A stretch of DNA of 64,000 bases from Delphinapterus leucas. Lineage: Eukaryota; Chordata; Mammalia; Artiodactyla; Monodontidae. The stretch is taken from contig NW_022098063.1 of NCBI RefSeq assembly GCF_002288925.2, forward strand, positions 4,653,804 through 4,717,803, read 5' to 3'. Shown in pieces: positions 12,370 through 24,110 of the stretch. Every line of letters starts with the position of its first letter. Within the stretch, counting starts at the first letter, position 1. The notes beneath the pieces were generated by a model. The model did no database searches. It saw nothing but the letters and a program-made list of their open reading frames with translations, and was not told where the DNA came from. The translations under genes and the position numbers were made by a program.

Positions 12370-13970
12370 GGATAAATTAATGGAATGTTTTGAGTATTTG
12401 ATTAGCTGAGAAAGATTTACTATTGCTTTCTTACATTGACTATAGCTTAACTACTCAAAATTATTAGGTGTAAGAATTACCTTTAGATAAATATTTCTTT
12501 ATTGTCTCTGTCCTTCATAGTATATAAGAAAGCAGTTTCTTGAGAAACTCCTTCCATGGAAAATACATTTTTTCATCTTTGCTCCTTTTCTTCCTGGTGC
12601 TTGACATATCAATATTGTATGTAGGTATGTTTATATCTTGGTTAATTTTAATAAACAATATTGTATGACACTGATAGAACTCTTCCAAATTATTGTTTGT
12701 CCTTTTTAGCTCAAGCAAGTGTTGTAAACTTTGACTACTACTTTTGTTCTTTTTTCCCCCAGATGTTATCTGTTAACAGAAATGGTAATAAAACTCTAAA
12801 AAACTTTGAGAAATCTACCAGAGTTGGTGTATTTTATCTTACCTTTCGTATAACATATTTGTAGTTTACATTTGAGGTAGCAGAGATGTTAATATTATTA
12901 CCTAGGCACAGTCATTGGTAAATAATATGATTAATCATAAGTATAGACACTTCAGAGGTTTAAGGTAGTTGCTCTCTCTAGATAGCAATTATATATGAAT
13001 TCTAGGTGTTTCATAAAACTCTTTTTGCAAGGAGAGTTGATGATGTGGAGTAATTTGCTTTTTCTGCTGCAGCAAAAGAATAGGATATATTTTCTTATCA
13101 TGCAGATACCTTTAATAGTAGTTAGAAGAACATAACGGCTTTAGAGTAAGTGCTAAATCCATTAACTTTTGAAAAAAGGGACATCTGAAAAACATTAAAA
13201 AAGAGGTCAAAATAAGATTATTAACAAAAGGAATATGTGGCATGTAATGCTTTGCAGCTCTAATTTTGAAAAAAATATCAGTAAGATCTAGGCTGACTTC
13301 ATTCTCTCTTCATTTAAGTTGTTTTTCTCTCCTAATTTCAGTTGTCACTGTGTCTGCATTCTGAGAGGTTTAAAGTTTCTCTTCCATATAACTGATTGTA
13401 TTTTCAGCAATGTAAAATACACTTTTTATTGCTTTGCCTGCTCATCTTAATTCTAATGTTGCATTTAAATTGTATAGTCATTCTTAATCCTATCCAACTT
13501 CCTTTTCATTTCTGCCTCTATCTTGGTTCTAGTTAGCTTTTCTATAATGTAAGTTCTCTTGATTTTTTTTTTTTTATCATCTTGCCCAGAATATATTTTC
13601 AGAAGAAAGCTTTTCTTCTCTTTATTGGGTGTTGTGTCCTCATTTAAGTTGTAGAATCTCTATATAACCCCACATTGACTGTTTCTGAAATCCTTGTTCC
13701 TATCCTATCCAGGCCTATGTAAAGAGGTAAGTATTTGTTAACAGACCAAATGGTTAGGTTTGCCTTGCCCTTCCTGCCTTTTCATCTGTGAATTAACACA
13801 GCCCCACTAAGGTGTTAACCTGAAGAACAGATCGGTGTTCATAGCTCCATGCCAAATTCCTGGCCCTTTTCCTGGGGTGATTCTGCTAGACTGAGGAGGG
13901 ATATTATCTTCCTCCTGCTTTCTACTTTTCTACTGCTATTAGGCTATTCATAAGAGCACACACTTGATCC
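11641..13970. other. Unassigned AT-rich sequence with a (TG)n tract
   Basis: About 2.3 kb with no recognised element other than the (TG)n microsatellite. Open stretches near 12515-12864 on both strands are short and lack domains. A T-run at about 13562-13574 is the only other low-complexity part. Confidence 0.45.
12337..12367 (+). repeat. (TG)n microsatellite
   Basis: An uninterrupted alternating TG tract of 31 bases, about 15.5 units. Tracts of this length in mammals are commonly length-polymorphic. Confidence 0.97.
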
Positions 13971-14004
13971 TTTTCTCCTGGTCATGAATGATCTCTGGGG
14001 ACCA

Positions 14005-14110
14005 TGGGGTGTGGTGGCTTGAAGTGGGGTCTTAGTTCCCTGACCGGAAATTGAACCCGGGCTGTGTCAATGAGAGTGCCAAATCTTAACCTCTAGACCA
14101 CGAGGACCAG
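14005..14110 (-). repeat. tRNA-Glu(CTC)-like SINE head or tRNA pseudogene
   Basis: The reverse complement of 14036-14106 reads as a nearly full-length tRNA-Glu. It has a box A-like 'tggtctagagg', an anticodon-loop 'ctctcat' retaining CTC, and box B-like 'ggttcaatttc', then an acceptor end 'ccggtcaggga'. The following minus-strand bases ('actaagaccccac') resemble the region after the tRNA head in cetartiodactyl SINEs. Unlike the other SINEs here it lacks the leading 'gggacttccc'. Substitutions in the stems make a working tRNA unlikely. Confidence 0.6.
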
Positions 14111-14660
14111 TGGGCTTGAAACAGGACCACGGTCCTTGTCTCTTTTGAGGAAACAATTCAGCAAAGAGAAAGAAGGTAGTGAAGCTTGTAAAGCATTTAT
14201 TAGAAGCTAAGTACGTGTGAAAGGACACTGGTGGGCTCAGAGTGAGCTGCACTTTTGGGGTAGCTTAAATTGCTTATTTGGGGGCAGTTTTCTGGGTTTC
14301 TTCTGGCCAATCATCTTGCTCGTTGTTCACATCTGTTCTGACTCAGGGCCTTTCTCGATGTGCACACTCATCTTTTAGCCAAGATGGATTCTAAGCACGA
14401 GGGTTACTGGGAGGTTGGCAGGACATAGTACGGGCTGGCACCCCTTCCCTTCCCTGGCTCCTGAGGATATTTTCTGCGCATGTGTGGTCTGGGAGGTCTC
14501 CTTGATCCCAAGAAAAATGTGGCTTCCTTATCTTTTAGTCAAGCAGAGCTCTGCCCCTGCTGTTATCTTTATCTTGAAGTAACAGGAGACAAGTTCCAGT
14601 TGCTCAGCCTGGGGCCCAGCTATCTCCTGTCTCATTACCAGCACACACCAGGCTCTCAGA
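14111..14660 (-). repeat. LTR-like sequence, antisense
   Basis: Read on the minus strand, an AATAAA signal ('cttctaataaatgctttac', about 14187-14205) lies before a pyrimidine-rich U5-like stretch ending near 14110. Upstream is a GC-richer U3-like region. This resembles an endogenous-retrovirus LTR of cetartiodactyls. No coding internal region is seen. The right boundary is uncertain. The 122- and 86-codon open stretches across 14480-14932 have no domain and are not called. Confidence 0.4.
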
Positions 14661-16085
14661 AGGCAGTGCTTTCACATATCTCTACCTCTGCCCGTTCCTA
14701 TCACCAAGCTCTTCCTCAAGATGTGGGGTCTGCCTGTTCCTTCCACAACCACATAGGCATTACATTCATCAAGTTGGATGTTCATCAAGTATGTGCAGTG
14801 AAAGAAGCACTGATGAGGGTAGTAGGGACAAGAAATGCTTTCGTCTGACTCAAGCTGATTTGGGCAGTAGTTAAAGAAATCCTGTGTGTCTGAAGTAAGG
14901 GTCTGCCATACTGTTGGGTAGAAATTTTCCATGTCTTTTTCTAACTCTTGTAATTCAGATACGTTCTCTCCCTTTTCTTAGTCAAAATTCCTCTGGGTGT
15001 ATTGCAAACAGCCGTTTAATATTACCTGTGTTGCTCTGTTTTGCATCCCTCAGGCTTCTATGAATATTTTAATAAATGGATGAAGGAAGAAAAAAAGATT
15101 TTATCTGCTTTTTAAATCAAGAAGTCTCAAATTTCCTTTATTTTAACAGAGTGTTCATGGTATTAGGAAGTTACTGGTTCACCAGTAACTGTGTTCATCT
15201 GTTTTGGGCCATTGACACCACAGCACAAGTCTCTGGATTGAAGTAGGACTATGTGAAGCCCTCAAAAGATGTATGGAGGCAGCAGGCACCATACTCAGGA
15301 CTTTGTCCCATGACACACATTACACATATCACATGTGGATATTTAATAAAAAGCCAAAAAGCTCTCCAATAGGCAGTGGTTCCAAGCAATTAAATTTAGA
15401 TTGTTTATTTTGCAGAAATAGGGTCATTAGAAGGAGAATTTTAGTTGATTGCTGAAAAGAATAATGGGTGTGAAAATTGCCTTCAGGGATCAGAAATGGA
15501 CTTTAATGGCATACTAAGGATAAAAATTTGGTATGTTATAAAAAACTGTGACTGGCATGGTTTAAAGCAATAAATGCTGATACCTCTTGTGAATCCATAT
15601 ATGTAACTCACTTAGGACATAGTCAGAAGGTGCTGGAACTCTGGAGAACTGTTTGCATTGCCAGGAGCTATGTGACACCCTTCTAGGATATATAACAATA
15701 GTATCAGTTAGTTGCCTTGCAGAGATCTCTCTTTCTGTCTCCCTACCCCCACCCCAGTTATCTATTTCCACAGTGTTGTATATGTTTCTTCTCTAATCCT
15801 GACTTGTCCAGAATCAGGATCAATAGTAGTTGGTGGAAAAGAAGGACTAGAGACGAGAGAAAACAAGAAGTATCTCCTATTTGTAATGCAATGATAATGT
15901 TGGGACAACTTAATTACCTGAGAGCAGTTTTCCTAGTATCATGGTCATAGTTGCAAATGGTAGCCTAACCTATGTGTGTCACTTGGAAAGTTATTTCCAA
16001 TTCCAGGGCATTGAGAAAATTTTCATGACTACACTGAGCACACACTTGCCATAGCTTTCCAGAAAAGAGCAGCGGCAGAAGTTTG
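14661..16085. other. Unassigned sequence with a perfect 22-bp hairpin
   Basis: No gene or repeat family recognised. Contains the inverted repeat at 15169-15190, listed separately. Open stretches near 15700-15950 overlap in several frames without a domain. Confidence 0.4.
15169..15190. repeat. Perfect inverted repeat (10-bp arms, 2-nt loop)
   Basis: Arms agttactggt (15169-15178) and accagtaact (15181-15190) are exact reverse complements separated by 'tc'. No run of T follows, so a pol III terminator is not indicated. Function unknown. Confidence 0.9.
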
Positions 16086-16089
16086 CTTT

Positions 16090-16255
16090 AGTAAACACAG
16101 AATGCTGGTGCTGGAAAAGATCTGACAGTTCATCTGCTTCTTTCTCTTTATTTTACAAATGAGGAAATTGAAATCAGGCAGGTGAAGTGACTTCTCCCAG
16201 ATCAAATGTGAGTTTAAGGACACATCCTGGGCCTAAACCCAACTCTCCTGCATCC
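16090..16255 (-). repeat. MIR SINE, antisense
   Basis: 'tttattttacaaatgaggaa' followed by 'gacttctcccagatcaaat' is the reverse complement of the MIR core and 3' region. The order is retained across about 160 bp with many substitutions. Confidence 0.7.
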
Positions 16256-17334
16256 TACTCCAGCACCCTTCCATTTCCCCATACTTCTGTCAGGAAAAGC
16301 CCTCTTGGGAAAGACAACAAAAAATTGCTTTAAATATTAAAAAGTGCCACATTATTTGGAAAAGTAAAAATTCAGACAGTTGAGGGAAAGAAAAATTCCT
16401 TTAGGTTAAGAAGCAGAAATGAAGAAAAGGCAAAAAGGAGAAACTTGGTTCTTTTCTTTTCAAATCTTTTTAACTTATGATAAAATGTCTGGGGAATTTT
16501 TTAAAAGCTGAATTTAACCCGAACTCTACTATAGTGCCTGTTTTTCTTCTTTTTTTAAAGAGCAATGGTCTAGTCGTTGGCATGGCAGATGACAGTTTCT
16601 GTTTTAAACAATCCAGTAGTTTCAGTTCTTGATTGCGTCTTCCGACTCTTATTTTAGCTTATTATGTGTATTTTTGTAATATTGTTTAAATTATTTTTGG
16701 AAGGTGACAGAAATAAATCCAGTGATTTTAAACTCCTATTTCCTTATTTAGATTTCTTTAAGATCATTATTTTCATTCCCTTTTCTGAACCAAGTCACTA
16801 ATTAGCATCATGAGTGGATTTGAAATATTCCCATAAACTCTTGGTTTCATCAGGATTGATGAGAAAGCCTCTAAACTTGATATAAATATCTTAAATTATT
16901 ATTTTTCTAATTAAAATAAAACAGCTGATGGGGAGAGGAAAGGCGGGTCCTGCCTTAGTTTATTTGATGAGAAAGTAAAATACCTGTTCTAATTACTTCA
17001 GAAAGGAAGAATAGACCTACCCCTGGCCCATTAGTACCCTTTTGAATTCACCAGTTGTATAATTCAAAGGAGCAGAGGCTTTGAGAAGAAATCAGAATGA
17101 AATCGCTCCCCCACAAGGCCTTCCTCCTCTCCCAGAGAGGACAGTGGAAACTGAGCCTCAGAACATGGAACAGTGCCAGAGTCTCTCGGGAAGCTCAGAG
17201 GCTTGAAGCTCATGTCGAGATGAAATTCAGGTCCAAGATTGGCAGAGTTCCAATCTGTTGGCCTTTAGTATCTAAAGAGAATTTCCTTGACGAGGAAAAG
17301 ATGTCTTAGTTTAAGTTATTTTCCCGTGAGCTAA
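16256..17334. other. Unassigned AT-rich sequence
   Basis: No gene or repeat recognised. A slightly purine-rich stretch near 16380-16440 and AT-rich runs only. Confidence 0.35.
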
Positions 17335-17505
17335 GAGACCCTGAGTGCCAGTTCTGCTTTTGTGTGAACTTGGGCAAGTTAATGAACCCCTCTGGTGCTG
17401 TGTTTTCATCTGACAAATGAGTTAACAGTGCTGTTCTACCTGCTTTATGAGGAAGAATGAGGTATTGGTAAACGTGCTTCAAAGAAATAAAAAGGCTTTG
17501 CAAAA
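17335..17505 (+). repeat. MIR SINE
   Basis: 'gtgtgaacttgggcaagtta' followed by 'gtgttttcatctgacaaatg' matches the MIR core in sense orientation. The 3' part ends near 'gcttcaaag'. Ancient and diverged. Confidence 0.75.
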
Positions 17506-17865
17506 TATTGTTATTCACTAATTCATTCTCTTGGAGTAACTCCTCTTTTCATGGGAACCACATCTGATGTTTTTTGTCCTCTTTTTTCTGTGCATTTCAT
17601 TTCTGATCTGTTTTTTTTGAGATGGGGGTTTTATCATATTGGCTAACTGGTTATGGCTACTAAAAATGAAAAGCAGATGTTCTGAGCTTACCATCACATG
17701 GATTCTCAAACTGCCCCAACATTTGGAAGAAAAAGAACATTGATGCTTATATTAAACTGAGCATTCAAGTTCAGTTGGAATATTTGCCATGAATTGTTGC
17801 CCTTAATCAAGTTAGATACAAGCTCTTAGCCAATGAAATTGTTGACTGAAAAAAAAAGGAAAAAA
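17506..17865. other. Unassigned sequence
   Basis: AT-rich; a T-run at about 17612-17619. Nothing recognised. Confidence 0.35.
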
Positions 17866-18480
17866 CAATGCACAACCTAAAAGCTGAGAATTTTATTTGG
17901 GGATGTTACTGAGGACTATAGCCTAGGAAATCAGCCTCTCAGAAAGCTCTGGGGGAACAAACGTATGGACACCAAGGGGGGAAAGTGGCGGCGGGGGTGG
18001 TGGTGGTGGTGGTGGGATGAATTGGGAGATTGGGATTGACATGTATACACTAATATGTATAAAATGGACAACTAATAAGAACCTGCTGTATAAAAAAATA
18101 AAATTCAAAAGAAAAAAAAAAAAAGCAAGCTCTGAGGAACTGTTCCAAAGAGGTAAGGGAGGAGTCGGGATTTATAGGAATTTTTGCTGGAAAACAAACA
18201 AAGAAACATGTAGTTGAACATCAAAAGGTTACTGCTAATCACAAAAACAAGATATCTCAAGTTAACGATTTTAGTGCTTTTCTATGTATGGGAAGATGCA
18301 GGAATCTGGGCTCACTGAAATTATCCCTTTGATCTGAAACAGTGGCTGATGGCTTGATGGTGGGCATAAGATGTTGTTTACTGGAATGGTAGGCAACATT
18401 CTTTGTTTACTGAAATGGCAGCCAACTTTGTTTTTTGTCCACAGAATAAATGCTGGATTCCTGAGGTCTTCCACAAAGGA
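17866..18480 (-). repeat. Cetartiodactyl ERV LTR, antisense, split by an L1 tail
   Basis: The plus strand starts 'tgcacaacctaaaagctgag' with 'attttatttgggg', an antisense poly(A)-signal region. It continues with 'gaggaactgttccaaagagg', 'gaacatcaaaaggttactg' and 'ctatgtatgggaagatgca'. These match my memory of an ERV LTR family shared by ruminants and whales. The L1 fragment at 17959-18126 interrupts it. The element may reach about 18760; the right end is not clear. Confidence 0.6.
17959..18126 (+). mobile_element. Very short 5'-truncated L1 tail inside the LTR
   Basis: The segment 'gggagattgggattgacat' ... 'aataagaacctgctgtataa' is the terminal 3' UTR of cetartiodactyl L1, ending in a poly(A) run. 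The imperfect repeats aagctctgggggaac (17944-17958) and aagctctgaggaac (18127-18140) flank it and restore LTR continuity when it is removed. A (GGT)n stretch (about 17990-18014) lies at its 5' side. Confidence 0.85.
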
Positions 18481-19615
18481 ATTCTCAGAAGTATTCTCTA
18501 CCTGCCTGGCTCGTGTGTGTGGGAGTCCTATAATTAGCATTATTGTGAGAGTGTGTGGCGAGAGGTGGGTCCAGAGAGACCTTGGTAAATCCTGACGACC
18601 CATTTTCTCAGAGACAAATGAATGAGTGGGAGATTGAGAGCACTGAGAGGGGAGACAGGGAGAGGAGGGCTCGTGAATGCCCAGTGGGAAACTTACTGAG
18701 TAGGGGGAACACACACTAGTCACTAGAGGCAAGAATCGAGAAAGAAGGTGGTTTTCAGCTTTAGAGCGCAGGGGAAGCTAGAAGGTGTTTCTTCCAACGC
18801 TAAATATTTCAAGGCTCTTGCTTTTTTTGTGTAGAATTTGACCCATGAAAGGCAAATGAGGTGATGTGAGGCCTCTAATCCGCTCAAGGAAATGCAATGA
18901 GAGAACTGCGTTACATGATTTATTCATCCGCAGTTTCTTCTCTGGCACCTGAAAGAGCATTAGTACTCCAAACAGCAGATTGAGCTCCTTTGGAAAGGCT
19001 GATAGACACATAGGAAGTTAAAATTCAAGTCAGAGGCTCAGATTATTTTAATTTTGAGTTCTTGAATATCTGGAGGCAAAATAAACTTGAGGGGTAAAAA
19101 GAGGTGGGTTTTAGTTTGTGTTTTCCAGTGTTGACTGTATCAGGTCACATCATGTGCTCTGGTGACATAGCATCCTGGGAAGGTTCAGCATGGAGGGAGC
19201 CAGCCTGCGAGTTTTATTACCAAAAACAGGAGTTAAATTGAAAGGGAGCCTCTTCTGCTTTCCAGGAAAGACAATACACTTAAATTAACTTGTGACCTCT
19301 GTCTCCCTCTTTATCAACTGTCAAAGGACCAGTTTTGCCTAGCTCCAGGCTCACTTCAGTAGTCTAATCACCAATCTTGTTTTTCCCTCTCCTTGTTCCA
19401 ATCTAGTTAGGGTTTCCAATCATTCTTAGACAAGGTCTCTGTCAGCTGGGGGCAGGATCTTTCCAGTAAGCACAGAGATTAAATTTGCTAGGTTTTGGTT
19501 TGCCAATTTGTTAAGTGGTGAGTAGTTTTGCCTGCTTTTATTTGACCAGGCGTGAACTCCTGCAGACTGCAAGTATATTTTGTTTGCAGGGAATCTGTGT
19601 GTTGTATGGGAAGGA
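18481..19615. other. Unassigned sequence, possibly LTR remainder at left
   Basis: The first approximately 280 bp could belong to the LTR. The rest shows no family I can name. A 153-codon minus-strand open stretch (18271-18732) runs from this region into the LTR and has no recognisable domain. Confidence 0.35.
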
Positions 19616-19762
19616 ATGCTGACTTAGTAGTGAGGGCCTGAATCTTACCCTCAGTTCTTAGATCTACTTATGAGTTATTTTACCTGTTTGAAGTTTAGTT
19701 TCTCATCTTTAAAATGCGAATGACGATGAAAATAATAATAGATGGTTTTAGCACCTTACATG
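19616..19762 (+). repeat. MIR SINE
   Basis: 'gttattttacctgtttgaag' followed by 'tagtttctcatctttaaaat' and the AT-rich 'aataataatag' is the MIR core and 3' region in sense orientation. Confidence 0.75.
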
Positions 19763-19925
19763 TATTAATCTGTGTTACACGTATTAACACAACTATATGA
19801 CTTGGGTGCTATTATCATTTTCTCAGATGAGGAAACTAAGTCACAGCTAGTTGTAACTTATTCCCAAGGTAACTCAGCTAGTACGTGGTCCCGTAGGGAT
19901 TTGAATCCAGGTGGACTGATGTTTA
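19763..19925 (-). repeat. MIR SINE, antisense
   Basis: 'gtgctattatcattttctc', 'gatgaggaaactaagtcac' and 'agggatttgaatccaggtgg' are the reverse complement of MIR from its 3' side to the box B region. It directly follows a sense MIR, so the two are inverted tail to tail. Confidence 0.8.
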
Positions 19926-20264
19926 GTGAAGCAGAAGGAAATGTTAAGGCTTTCTTGGTCACCAAGATGGGGGCCAAATCACTGTATCTAGACCAATCAC
20001 TGGAAGGATATACTGAAGGAGTTCTTCTCCCATCTGTGCAGAGTGGCATTTGCTGTCGTGGCACACCTTGTGGCCACTAATTCAGCTTTATGTTCAGTTT
20101 TGGGTTTGTAAAAATTATCCCTTGTTCAAACAAATTCTGCTGATTTATACTTGACTGAGAATACCAGGATGTTTTCTTCTCAAATCTAACATTTAACTCT
20201 GGGCAAGACACTAAAGTTAGGTTGCCTGAATTCCCTTTACTATATCATTCTCAACATTTTTCCT
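19926..20264. other. Unassigned sequence
   Basis: No gene or repeat recognised. Confidence 0.3.
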
Positions 20265-20822
20265 TTGAAGCCTAACTCTAATTTTTTTTATGGGGCTTTA
20301 TGAAGTATTATTTATATACAATAAATTGTTTATGTATGAGGTAGGCAATTTGATAAATTTTGACCCATGTGTATACCCATAAAGCTATCACTGTAATCAA
20401 GATAATGAAAATATTTTTTATTAATTTTTATTAGATTATAGTTGCTTTACTAGATTATGAAAATATTGATATCCTCACAAAGTTGTCATATACACTTTTA
20501 ACCTCAATACCTATCCCCATCCCTGGAAAACCTTGATCTGCTTTCTGTCTCTTGAGATTGGTTTGCATATTGTAGAGTATTTTATGAATGGAATAATACT
20601 GTATGCATCATTCTTTTCTCTGGCTCCTTCTACCCATACTCTGCATGATTATTTTGAGTTTCATCCTGGCTGTTGGGTGTGACAGCTGTTCTTTTCTGTT
20701 GCTAAAATGTTTTTCATTGTATGGTTATGCCACAATTTGCTTAACTATTCACTTGTTGATGGACATTGGCATTGCTTACTGTTTTGTTTTTGTTATTACA
20801 AATAAAACATGAATATTCATGA
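20265..20822 (-). repeat. Old L1 3' end, antisense
   Basis: 'gcaatttgataaattttgac', then 'catcctggctgttgggtgtg' and 'caatttgcttaactattcac' form an antisense L1M-type 3' end. It lies just left of a second L1 3' UTR that starts near 20825, so two L1 3' ends are stacked in the same orientation. Confidence 0.65.
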
Positions 20823-23745
20823 ACAAGCATTTTTCCAGGTTTATTGAGGCAAAATTGACAAAACTGTAATATATTTAAAGTGTACAATGTGATAATATAC
20901 ACACATACATTGTGAAAGGAAAGAATTCCCATAATCAAGTTAATTAACACAACCATCAACTCACAGTCCTTTTTTTTTTCTTAGTGAAAATGCTTAAGAT
21001 CTACTTTCTTAGCAAACTTCAAGTATATAATACAGTATTATTACTATAGTCACTATACTATACATTAGGGCCTCATAATTTATTCATGTTATAGTTAAAT
21101 GTTTTGCACCATCTTGCCAGTCTCTCCCCATTTCTCCCACTCTCCTCCCCAGCCCCTGGCCACCACCATTCTATTTCTATGAGTTCACCTTTTTCTTTTT
21201 TTGGAAGATTCCACATATAAAAGATATGAAAATACAGTATTTTTCTTTCTCTGTCTGCTTTATTTCAGTTAGCATTATGCCCTCCAGTTTTATCCATGTT
21301 GTCACAAATGGCAGGTTTTCCTTCTTTTTTAAGGCCAAATAATATTTTATTGTATACATATACTACAATTTCTTTGTCTTTTCATCAATTGTTAGACATT
21401 TAAGTTGTTACCATACCTTGCCTATTTTGAATAATGCTGCAATAAATATGGGAGTATATGGGAATAGTATAACTATTCTTCCAGATGGTTATTTAATTTC
21501 CTTTGGGTATATATGCAGAAGTGGGGTTGCTGAATCATATGGTAGTTACAGTTTTAATTTTTGAGGAACCTCCTCTTTGTTTTCCACAGTGGTTATACCA
21601 ATTTATATTCCCACCCACAGTGTACTAGGGTTCCTTTTTCTCCATTACCTCAACAACATTTGTCTTTTTAATAATAGGCATCCTGACTGGTGTATGTTTT
21701 GATTTGTACTTTCCTGATGCTTAGTGATGTTGAACATATTTTCACATACCTATTAGTCATCTGTAAGTCTTCTTTGGAAAAATATCTATTCAGGTATTTT
21801 GTCATATTGGGTTATTTGTATTTTATTTATTACTGAGTTGAGTTCCTTATATAATTGGATGTTAACCCTTTATTACATAGTTTACTAATATTTTCTCCCA
21901 TCTGTAGGTTGCATTTTCATTCTGTTAATTGTTTCCTTTGCTGTGCACAAACTTTTTAGTTGGATGTATTCCCACTTGTTTATTTTTGCTTTTGCTGCTT
22001 GTGCTTTTGGCGCCAAATCCAAAAAGTCAGCACCAAGGCCACTATCAAGGGGTTACCTCCTACGTTTTCTTCTAGTAGTTTTATGGTTTAAGGTCTTATG
22101 TTATATTCCTCAATCTATTTTGAATTGATTTTTGTGTATTGTGTGAGATAGGGGTCCAATTTCATTCTTTTGCATGTGACTGTACAATTTTCCCAGCACC
22201 ATTTATTGAAGAGACTTTCTTTTCCTCATTGTGTATTCTTGACACCTTTGTTATAAATTAATTGACTGTATATGCATGGGTTTATCTTTGGGATCTCTCT
22301 TCTGTTTCATTGATGTATGTGTCTGCTTTTATTCCAATACCATATTGATTTGATTACTATAGTTTTGTAATATAGTTTGAAATTAAGAAGCATGATGCTC
22401 CCAACTTTGCTCTTCTTGCTCAAGATTCGTTAAGCTATTCAGGGTCTTTTGTGGTTCCATAAGAGTGTTAGGATTGTTTTCTCTATTTATGTGAAAAAAG
22501 CCATTGGAAATTTGATAAAGATTGCATTGAATCTGTAGATCACTTTGGGTATTGTGGACAAGTCTGCAATATTAATTATTCCAGCTCATGAATGCAAAAT
22601 ATCTTTCCATTTATTTGTGTTTCCTTTAATTTCTTTCATCATAGGTTTTATAGGTTTCAGTGTACAAAACTTTCACTTCCTTGGTTAAATTTATTCCTAA
22701 GTATTTTCTTTTTTAATGCTATTATAAATGGCTTTTCCTAATTTATTTTTCAGATAGTTGGTTGCTAGTGTATAGAAATGCAACTGATTTTTGCATGTTG
22801 ACTTTATTCCTGCAACTTTACTGAGTTCATCTATCAGTTCTAACAGCTTTTTGGTAGAGAATTTAGGTTTTAAGTATATCTATATCTATAATCATGTCAT
22901 CTGCAAACAGAAAATTTTAGTTCTTCCTTTTTAATTTGGATTCATGACTTTTCTTTTTCTTGCTTAATTGCTTTGGATAGAACTTCCAGTACTATGTTGA
23001 AAAAAAGTGGCAAGAGAGAGCATTTTGGTCTTTTTCCTGATCTTAGAGGGAAAGATTTTAACTTTTCAATATTGAGTATGATGTTAGCTGTGTGCTTGTC
23101 ATATATGGCTTTTGTTATGTTGAGGTATGTCCCTTCTATACCCAATTTGTTGAGAGTTTTTTAATCATGAAACATCAAATTTTGTTAAATACTTTATCTG
23201 CATTTATTGAGATAATTGTACTATTTTTATCCTTCATTTTGTTAATGTGATGTATCATAATTACTGATTTGTGTATGTTGAACCATCCTTACATCCAAGG
23301 GATACATCCCACTTGATCATGTTATATGATCCTTTTAATGTGCTGTTGAATTGGGTTCAATAATATTTTATTAAGAATGTTTGTTTCTTGGTTCATGAGG
23401 AATATTGGCCTGCAACTTTCTTTTCTTGTAGCATCCTTTTCTGGTTTTTTTATCAGGGTAATGCTGGCCTCCTAAAATGAGTTTGGGAGTGTGCCATCCT
23501 CTTCTGTTTTCTGGAAGAATTTGAGAAGGATTGGAGTTCATTCTTCTTTAAATGTTTGGTAGAAATCATTAATGAAAACGTCTGGTCCTGGACTTCACTT
23601 AGTTGGGAGGTTTTGGATTACTGATTCAGTCTCTTTACTCATTATTGATCAGATTTTCTATTTCTTTATGATGCTTTTTTCATAGGTTGCATGTTCCTAG
23701 GAATTTATCCATTTCTTCTGGATTTTTAAATGGTCCCATTTTTCT
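20823..23745 (-). mobile_element. 5'-truncated L1, antisense (3' UTR and ORF2)
   Basis: The 3' UTR (about 20830-21180) has the standard 'tttattgaggcaaaattgac' and 'attaacacaaccatcaactc'. ORF2 C-terminal codons begin near 21190, with further landmarks at 'ggggttgctgaatcatatgg' (about 21522), 'tcagaagcatgatgctccc'-like sequence near 22390 and 'aacatttatctgcatttattga'-like sequence near 23205. The copy ends near 23745 inside the reverse-transcriptase region. Many stops; inactive. No target-site duplication was established. Confidence 0.85.
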
Positions 23746-24110
23746 CTGAGTCTCTGAACAAAGATAATTCATAGAAATAATGTTCCCCAGGCACAGACTG
23801 TTTTATTTTCTTCATTATCCTTTGGGATTATAATAATTTCAGAGAGTTTTTTTCTGCCTCCACCTAAGAAATTGTTAATGTATGGTGACATCACCTATAT
23901 AGTATAATCTACAGACCATAGGTAATCTCAATGGTCTAAAACTCAATAAAATAGTGAAAAAAATTCTAAAACGTTTTTAGGTCTAGCAGTTAGAGCAAGG
24001 GTAGTGGAAAGAGAGAGACAAAAAGAAGACATGCTGAGTGAACGGGAAGAATGTAATTTCTCATCAATCCTACTTTCTTCATGCCTTGTTCCCAATAGGA
24101 ATATTAGTAT
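23746..24110. other. Unassigned sequence
   Basis: Nothing recognised between the L1 and an L2 relic. Confidence 0.3.

Noticed and set aside
14036..14106. Functional tRNA-Glu gene
   Set aside because: Stem substitutions and SINE-like sequence after the head argue for a derived or dead copy.
14005..14110. Retroviral primer-binding site complementary to tRNA-Glu
   Set aside because: The similarity covers the whole tRNA, not just its last 18 bases, and the adjacent LTR-like sequence has the wrong orientation for a primer-binding site.
17923..18108. Polyproline-containing open frame
   Set aside because: The prolines are the reverse reading of the (GGT)n/G-rich tract at the L1 tail.
18271..18732. 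153-codon minus-strand open frame
   Set aside because: Overlaps the antisense ERV LTR and its flank. No known domain, start context or splice structure.
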